From: Moniliella sp. 'wahieum'
Taxonomy: Eukaryota > Basidiomycota > Moniliellomycetes > Moniliellales > Moniliellaceae
Reading direction: 5' to 3'
DNA: 64,000 bases
Assembly (NCBI GenBank): GCA_003971905.1
Contig: RSEE01000070.1
Span: 64,501-128,500 of the forward strand
Shown here in pieces: positions 57,756 through 64,000 of this stretch. Each line of letters opens with the position of its first letter. The first letter of the stretch is position 1. The translations under genes were made by a program, and so were the position numbers. The notes below the pieces were generated by a model. It was not told where the DNA came from. It saw only the letters and a list, made by a program, of their open reading frames with translations, and searched no databases.

Positions 57756-58556
57756 CTTGGCGGGGCGGCGTTGGCGGGTGCGGAGTCCGGGAGCTTCGTG
57801 GTCGCGGGTGGGTTGATGGCCATCATGGCGGCTGCCGACAACGCCAGTAGGGTTAGAGCGAGCTGCGGCGTATATAAATAGGGTTAGATGGAAGATGCTG
57901 GCAGACGGGCACTCTTGTTGGGATAGGGTTACTGGCCTGCTTTTAGCTTGCATCGGCTTGGGCAAGTTGAAATTACGCACGCGGAGCTGTCTGGGCCAAA
58001 CGCACCAAGAAACTCCCCGGCGGCAACAGGCTGCAACACCCGTAGGCCTCCTCAGGGCCTCAGGCCTGCACGCCACCCACGGACGCTCAGGCTCAGACTG
58101 AACGCTGATGCATAGCTGATGGATGATGGATGCAATTTTGTGGAGGGACGCTCCACCCTTGGAAGCATCGTCGCCCCCAAGTAGTGACGTCACGTCGCTG
58201 CGCCATGTAGAGCCTCTGATTATCATCTCTTCCACCAGTTCTTCTCTCTAACGTAGATGTCGGCATTTGTGGTCCTCCTTCCGCACCAGTGGTTGGCTTA
58301 AGCATACTGTCGCCAACCCCATTGGCGCTTGAACAGGTCGGCATCAAATCCCCCGGCCAGTACATCTGCAATCCTGCTGGAGGGACGAGGCCACCGTCAT
58401 TTGGAAGAGCAGCACAATATGAAATGTGAAATCGAAAGCGGAGATGTCGCTCCGGAAAAACCTGTGTTGTGTTCGGAGTATCGACGACTCAGGCGCTCCG
58501 AGTGCTGGTGGAGCTTAGACAACTCCTTCCAAAAACCCCTTCCTCTCCACACCACC
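57756..58556. other. Divergent intergenic region between RPL26 and chorismate mutase
   Basis: Shared upstream region. The RPL26-proximal 180 bp carry a TATA element and telomere-like boxes (listed separately). No gene is recognised. Confidence 0.6.
57848..57932 (-). promoter_or_regulatory. RPL26 promoter: TATA box flanked by telomere-repeat-like boxes
   Basis: TAGGGTTAGA occurs at 57848-57857 and 57879-57888, and ATAGGGTTA at 57923-57931; read on the gene strand these are TCTAACCCTA-type boxes. A TATA element (TATATAAATA, 57871-57880) lies between the first two. Such AACCCTAA sequences are Tbf1/Rap1-type sites known in ribosomal-protein promoters of several fungi. Binding here is inference. 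Confidence 0.55.
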
Positions 58557-59503
58557 ATGCCCCACACCAACAATCTCAGCGGCGCATCGGCCGACGAGCT
58601 GCTTTCCCTGGACCATATCCGCTCCACGCTGCAGCGCCTGGAAGATACAATTGTGTTCCAACTCATTGAGCGCGCCCAGTTTGCCGCCAATGCACCAATG
58701 TACCAGCCTGCTGCATTCCCCCAGCTCGCCGAGCGCGAGGGATGGCACAAATCCTGGACCGAGTGGTTCTTGCGCGAATCGGAAAAGGCCCATGCCAAGG
58801 TGCGGAGGTGGGAAGCGCCGGACGAGTACCCGTTCAGTGATGTCAAAGATCTCCTCAGCCTATCCTCCCGCCGGTCAGTTACCCCGACCTGCTCTACCCC
58901 AGCAACAAGGGTCACCAAATTAATGTCAACCCCAAGATTTATGACTTTTACGTGAACCAGGTCATTCCTGGTATCTGCGTGCCGGGCTCGGACGATGGCC
59001 AGTACGGCTCGGCGGCAGTGCGGGATGTGGAGCTGCTGAGTGCGCTCAGTCGGCGCATTCACTTTGGCATGTTTGTCTCGGAAGCCAAGTTCCGCCAAGA
59101 CCCAAGCGCGTTCGTTTCGTTCATCCAGTCTAAGGACCGCGATGCGTTGGAGGCGCTCATCACCAAACCTGAGGTGGAAGCGGCCTTGCTCCGCCGCTTG
59201 GCAGAGAAGGCGGATGTGTACGGGCGGGACTTTGACACGGCGTTCCAAGTACGCCTTCGGCGGGAACAAGATCCAACCCGCAAGCAAGCGGCAGTCGAGG
59301 AGCACCGTAAGATTGAAGTCAATGAGGTGGTTGAAATCTACAAGGAGTGGGTCATTCCCTTGACCAAAGTGGTCGAGGTGGATTACCTAGAGCAAAGGCT
59401 GGTTGGTCTTTCCCCAGCACAAATTGAGGAACTTCGCAATGGCAAGCCATGGGACGAGGTTGCTGCACAGCTCGCCAAAGGGGAGGATGGACATCGCTCG
59501 TAA
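58557..59503 (+). CDS. ARO7: Chorismate mutase
   Basis: Converts chorismate to prephenate, the branch point to Phe and Tyr. The start at 58557 (ACCACCATG context) gives MPHTNNLSGASADELLSLDH and IRSTLQRLEDTIVFQLIERA with the N-terminal catalytic Arg. The family signature follows: YPDLLYP, NVNPKIYDFYVNQVIPGICV, and LLSALSRRIHFGMFVSEAKF with catalytic Arg and Lys. The C-terminal helix EWVIPLTKVVEVDYLEQRL keeps the Thr and Glu of the active site. One C is missing near 58872. About 315 residues, slightly longer than budding-yeast Aro7 (256). Effector residues cannot be judged by eye. Confidence 0.95.
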
Positions 59504-60082
59504 TATGTTATTTCCAAGCACACTTCCACAAGCACATATCATGGCATTCTACCCCATCATCTGTAGATGCACACTGGTTGAAATTGATGATATATACGGA
59601 TGTACCATTTACCCCAGGCGCTCAATCTCGGAGTACCACTCAAATAATGGCGTTAATGACGTTGGAACGATCGCCTTCTCACCTCGAGCGGCATGCAGGC
59701 CACCAGGAGGCACCACTCCCCCCGCTCTGCTCCAGCAGAACCGCCGCAAAACCACCAGCAGCACAGCAACAGGCCAACAATGCGATGCATCGCCGCACCA
59801 CGACTGTGTCCCATTAGCGAGAGGGGCACCACAACAACAGTAGCAAAACAGCAACAGTCCAGCCATGCCGAGAATCGCCGCACCACCTCTGTGTCCCATT
59901 CGCGAGGAGGACAACAGAAACGGCAGCAACTGCAATCCAGCCATGCCGAGCACCGTCGTATCCCCTCTGTGCCCCATTCGCGAGGCTGCTGGTCCCATAA
60001 GTACCCATCCCCCTCTCGGTCGAAGGTGCCTCCTGCACTCCCTTCCTCGCACCACCACCCCCAGCTCCCATCACTCGCCATT
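59504..60082. other. Intergenic between ARO7 and AT-hook gene
   Basis: 3' flank of chorismate mutase, then a minisatellite (59778-60000). No gene is recognised. Confidence 0.5.
59778..60000. repeat. Imperfect minisatellite, about 80-bp period, three copies
   Basis: Units share CGCCGCACCAC, CTGTGTCCCATT, GCGAG and CAACAGT/CAGCAACTGCAATCCA blocks, starting near 59778, 59862 and 59940. It ends about 80 bp before the AT-hook gene start. Confidence 0.8.
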
Positions 60083-61328
60083 ATGTCCTACGCACCCGAT
60101 GAGCTCAACACCCTGCCCTTGGCATTCCCCCACGCTGCTACTGGTCCCATCGCCCATGGAGCGCGGCCAACCACAAACACTTTCCCGCCCATCTCTACTT
60201 GGCTCATCCCTACGAGCGGCCCCGCCCGTTGAGTCCCCTTTCCCCCTGGCGCGCCTCGTCCAGATGCCCCCCCCGCAGGGAAGTACGAACGCATTCGTCG
60301 TTAGCAATTGGCGATTGGCTTCCGTGGTGGCCAACTCTGTCCTTTTGGATCCGTTTCTCTCCCTTCAGAAGAGGTCCAGGGCGATCAGGAAACTCTGCTT
60401 CATTTTGGACAGTCTGTGGTGGTCCATGGCTACGTCGTACGAACAGATGGAGCTGCATGGCTATGTCACATCGCTCGTGCGAGAAATCTCCTCGTGTCCG
60501 ACTGGGGGTCTGGACGAGGATTTGGCACATAGCCTGCCCGCGCTTACAACCGAGGTCGGATTCATCCCCCCAACCAACCTCCCCCCCATTCCTCCGCACT
60601 GGTTAGTTGACACACCTACTACAGGGGCAAATGGTACGTTTTCCCTCATCTCTTAGCATCTCTTTTCTAACCGCGTTTGGACTCCCTTTCACCAGTCGGC
60701 AGTACTTCTTTTGCTCCGGAGTCCTCGACTGCGTTGAAGAGGACTGAGGGAGTGCCCATGGTCCTACTCTCATCACCGGGAGGTATCAACACCTCTCCCA
60801 ATGCTGGTTTCGAAGAACAATCGGGGTACACCTCTTCCAGGCCATCTTCTTTTTCCCCCACACCAAGCCCTGCCCTGCGCTCGCGTCCGCCTCCCAAGAA
60901 AAAAGAACCCCCCGTCCCCACCTAAGAAACGGGGTCGGCCTCCAAAGCCGCTGGGCAAAAAGCAGACAAGCCTGCGCGTATCAAGCGGCCCCTTGGCCGT
61001 CCCCCCAAGCTCCAGCCGAGCTCTTCCATATCTTCCTCGCCCCCTCCCGTATCAGGCCGAGTACTGTTTCCACGTCCCCTGTCACGCCTGCGCCTAGGCG
61101 ACCCCGCCGCCGTCCCACAAGCTCCAGTGGAGCTCTTCCATGTCTGCCTCGCCCCCTCCTGTCTCAGGTCTGGAAGCAACCTCCAGCTCCTCCGGCTTCC
61201 CTTCTTTGACTGATTCCGCAACTGAGCATCTTCTTCCTTTGCTCGACATCGCCACCTCGCCCGCTACGGTCCACGGTCCGGGAGCAGCCTCCAGTCCCCC
61301 GACTTCCTTTGACCTTTATTCCAGCTGA
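60083..61328 (+). CDS. AT-hook DNA-binding protein of unknown role
   Basis: The start at 60083 gives MSYAPDELNTLPLAFPHAAT. After frame changes, a helical N-terminal part includes QMPPPQGSTNAFVVSNWRLA and YEQMELHGYVTSLVREISSC. An intron runs from about 60632 to 60705 (GTACGT..CACCAG). A disordered Ser/Pro region follows. AT-hook motifs KKRGRPPKP (60924-60950) and KRPLGRPPK (60983-61009) are clear, and a third Arg-rich one (RRPRRRPTSS) lies near 61095-61120. One base is missing near 60963, between the first two. The tail is Ser/Pro-rich, ending SFDLYSS at 61328. Probably a minor-groove-binding chromatin protein. A frame open to about 61450 suggests the C-terminus may extend. Confidence 0.65.
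60998..61173 (+). repeat. Two-copy direct repeat in AT-hook gene
   Basis: The block CGTCCC..CAAGCTCCAG..GAGCTCTTCCAT..CTCGCCCCCTCC at 60998-61060 recurs at 61110-61173, about 113 bp later, with a few substitutions. The spacing is not a multiple of three, so the copies are read in different frames unless an indel intervenes. Confidence 0.7.
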
Positions 61329-62291
61329 GCGTCATTTCATATTTGTCCCCCCGCCCGCCACGGATGAACTAAACCCGCCTCCTCTCTCGGATCTCATCCC
61401 AGAGATGGAGCTTGTCTGGGAAGTTTCGGCCTCCCGACGCTCTGTGTAAGACGACTCTCGGGCATGCCCCTTTAATTGATTGCAAGACTGGTTCAGTGGG
61501 TGCCAGTATTGGTTTTACTCCCCTTTTACAATCGATTTGGGATGTGCGACCAAGACCCAAGTTCATTTGATTGATCGGCTTCTTGAAGCTCAGAAAGAAA
61601 GAAAAAAACTTGGCGCACAAAAGCTATGGTTCTTATCGATGGTTCTCATATTCCTTTCGTATCCTTCTTCAATGATCGTGGGCTCGAGACCCGTCTCACC
61701 CATTGTCATATCGCATTTCCCTTTTACTTGTATTGATTTGCTTTGTTGTCTTCTAGTAATATAGATCACGGTTCTGTAGGCCACGCTGCTTGTTCTCTGA
61801 GAATTGTTGTCAGCCACCCTATATACACTACGTCTTTTTTCCCTATCCACATGCGTATATGCGATTCTCAGCATGCCATTTCCACATCATGATGGGATGT
61901 ACACCAGAGTATCATATACTGTGCAGGCTGGCTACAATACATCAACACTTCACCCCAGTACCCCTCCGATGGATATGAATGAGAGGGGACAGTGGACAGA
62001 ATCTGCGATGACACTCGGGGGCGATTGAATGCAAGGACAGTGAGGGAACGTCAGGAGGTGCTGCACTTGCCACCAGCAAACCGGACTAACGTTGAGAAGG
62101 GGAGGAGGGGTTGTGCTATCGACTAGCTCATCTTCTCCGACTTGATATGAAACTCAGTCGATCACGTTGATCGCACGTATACATGTCCCGTTCCACCCCT
62201 GTCCTTCCAGGGTTAATTCAATGAGCTATTTGACGATGCCATTAACAGAAGCTAGGTGGTAGGTATGCAATAATTGAACTTAAGAACACGG
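61329..62291. other. Region after AT-hook gene, possible coding remnants
   Basis: Short protein-like stretches (ATDELNPPPLSDLIPEMELV near 61360-61420; LIDCKTGSVGASIGFTPLLQ near 61470-61530) may be extra exons of the AT-hook gene, but no splice chain was established. From about 61620 it is AT-rich and looks non-coding. Confidence 0.4.
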
Positions 62292-64000
62292 TTAGGTGGC
62301 CTGACCAATTGTGTCCATCGCGTCCAGACCATCGTCCCCGTCGTCTTCCACCGGGTAGGAAGGTACGACGCCATCCCAGAAGGCACACCAGGGTGTGGCA
62401 TTCGAAATGAAGGCATGGGCCACGACTCGCGCTGCTGGAAGGGAGGGGGTATTGCTGCACTTGCCCGCGTTGCCCCGCTTGATTTCATGCGGAAGGGGAA
62501 CGTGGTGCAGACGAACTAATTTGTCCTGGGCTACCGAAACGAACCGAGCCATGCTGCGCTTCGTGCTACGCCCGCTTTCTTCCCTCGCTCTCGCTCTCGC
62601 TGGTAGGAGGTGGGAGAGTGAGCATGCTCGTCACGGTCCCGGCAGGGGCTTTGATGCGGGACACCTTCCCCGCCGACCAATCGACGAGATACGCCCCCGT
62701 GTCGGTATCCGAAACATATACCAGCCCTGGTTGGGAAGCTGGGACCAAGATGGAGCGGATAGCGGGCCGAGGCTTGCCTGCCCCCAGGGTCGTGTGGGTG
62801 CGCGAACCATGGGTCAGGATCGATTCCGACGCAGCCTTGGACACGTGGATCGCCTGTTGCTCTTGCGGCAGCGAACCAGGCGTCGCGCCAGCATGGTGAG
62901 GCGGGAAGTCACGATGAAACTCAGGCGCATCCAGCTTGGCTCCCACTCCACCTAGCAATGCAAATTCAGCAATGTGGTAACCAGAGGTACTGGGCTCGGA
63001 CCGGGCCGATGCGGTGGCCGTCTTGGCCTTTTTGGGTTGTGGCTCGTCGTCCTTTGCTCCTCTTCAACTGGTAGGGGGAAAGGATTGGGGTCGTACACCC
63101 TCATTAACCCTGTCCTCGTTCCAGCCAGGACTAGGGTTCCAGGGGCAATGTGGGTGGGTCTTCAGCCGGTAGCATTTCGGCGGGTGGAACAAAGCGAGGG
63201 TGGTCAAATTGGGCTTGCGATCCATGCGCAACACATCGGGTGGCAGTCGTTTGGCTTGGTATACTTGTCCTGGCCATTTGGCTGGGATGGCACGGCCATA
63301 GGGACGACCACGTTTTCGCCCGCCGTTCCGATGTCGGGTGGCGAGGGCGGACGAACAACAGGGGATGAGGATGCCATGGACGTATCGTCCTCCGACAAGG
63401 AAGAGAAAGCGTCCGAAAGAGAAACAATTGTGAGGGGTACGTCTTGACCCCCAAAGGCAACATGTGTCACGCGCCCCTCCTGTTCGAGGAAGGCACTAGT
63501 CATCAGGGGATGGCTGGGGGTGGCAAGCATTATGGATTGGCGTCGACGGTCTGAGTGGCGCCCGGCTCAGTTGCGTCAAATCGCACCCTCCACAGCTCGC
63601 CATCGGACGCCATCATCCATACTACATCATCGGCCACAGCAGCAGCGAGCCAGCGGGTCTGGTTGACCTTGAATCTGGGCGAGTGGAACGCAAGCAGGAC
63701 CGCAGCGGGCTTAGGGGGGCCTGCACTGCTTTCGTCGTTCGAGGGGAGAAGGAAGACGTCCACCCGTCCATCACGGCGGCATGCAACACCCACACGGTTT
63801 CCAAGCAGAGTGCCGCGGACAAGAATCTGGATTGCACCCGATTTGACGGCTGGTGCTCCATGCTTTGCAGTCAGGTCCGAGGAGCGCAGGACGAGGCGGC
63901 TCGGGGTAAGGGCGGCGGCCGTGGCCGGGTCCAGGGGCCAGGGCCGGCGTCGAGGGGCACATCGACGACGGACAGGCCACCCTTGAGGTCGCCTACAACG
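62292..64000 (-). CDS. NSA1: NSA1/WDR74-like ribosome biogenesis protein, partial (N-terminus beyond window end)
   Basis: A WD40-propeller factor of 60S pre-ribosomes. At the window end the minus strand reads VVGDLKGGLSVVDVPLD, then GAIQILVRGTLLGNRVGVAC and RRDGRVDVFLLPS. The middle includes RWLAAAVADDVVWMMASDGE, EGRVTHVAFGGQDVPLTIVS and WPGQVYQAKRLPPDVLRMDR. The C-terminal part has SILVPASQPGLVYVSDTDTG, AYLVDWSAGKV and the family's closing blade ARFVSVAQDKLVRLHHVPLP. An acidic end (VEDDGDDGLDAMDTIGQAT) stops at 62292. Frames change near 63900, 63530, 63250, 63060, 62970 and 62550. Confidence 0.8.

Noticed and set aside
59604..60081. Long minus-strand frames across the minisatellite with repeated Trp/Cys-rich peptides.
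   Set aside because: They reflect the DNA repeat read through in several frames; all frames stay open because the unit lacks stops.

Overview
The window is nuclear DNA from a fungus, most likely a basidiomycete; a yeast-like Ustilaginomycotina relative is a guess. The evidence is GC-rich coding sequence, short introns (about 50-125 bp, donors mostly GTACGT or GTATGT, one clear TACTAAC branch site) and a run of unmistakably fungal genes: isocitrate lyase, SOF1, exportin-T, ASE1, a LIP-type secretory lipase, a Pho80-like cyclin, a Boi/Pob1 SH3-SAM-PH scaffold, a G-protein alpha subunit, RPL26, chorismate mutase and NSA1. No tRNA, rRNA, CRISPR array or transposase was recognised.

Nearly every conserved gene is broken by one- or two-base indels, mostly in C or G runs. 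The protein resumes in another frame right after each break, and essential genes are affected. I read this as uncorrected sequence error, so coding features are given as whole gene spans that cross the apparent frameshifts.

Layout. 1-14.2 kb: a partial bHLH factor (-), isocitrate lyase (+), then four minus-strand genes: SOF1, a Cid1-like nucleotidyltransferase, mitochondrial mS38/COX24 and tubulin cofactor C. 14.4-22 kb: plus-strand alpha/beta hydrolase, exportin-T and ASE1. 23.7-27.1 kb: a small secreted protein (-) and a secretory lipase (+), divergently placed. 28-36.4 kb: F-box protein, Pho80-like cyclin and a disordered protein (+). 36.8-44.9 kb: two-finger C2H2 factor, Boi/Pob1-like scaffold and G-alpha (-). 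44.9-54.9 kb: an AT-richer, repeat-rich, gene-poor block around one unknown repeat-built protein (-), whose 3' end is duplicated in inverted orientation about 4.6 kb away. 54.9-64 kb: an unknown Arg/Ser-rich coiled-coil protein, a short acidic-tailed protein that may be Gon7-like, RPL26 (-), chorismate mutase, an AT-hook protein and a partial NSA1/WDR74 (-).

Most genes are housekeeping: translation and ribosome assembly (SOF1, NSA1, RPL26, mS38, exportin-T), cytoskeleton and polarity (TBCC, ASE1, Boi/Pob1), signalling (G-alpha, cyclin, transcription factors) and metabolism. The unusual material is the 48.4-54.5 kb duplicated locus, a recurrent TCACATGTCAC motif in gene-flanking DNA, telomere-like boxes upstream of RPL26, and a 23-nt microexon carrying the catalytic serine of the hydrolase.
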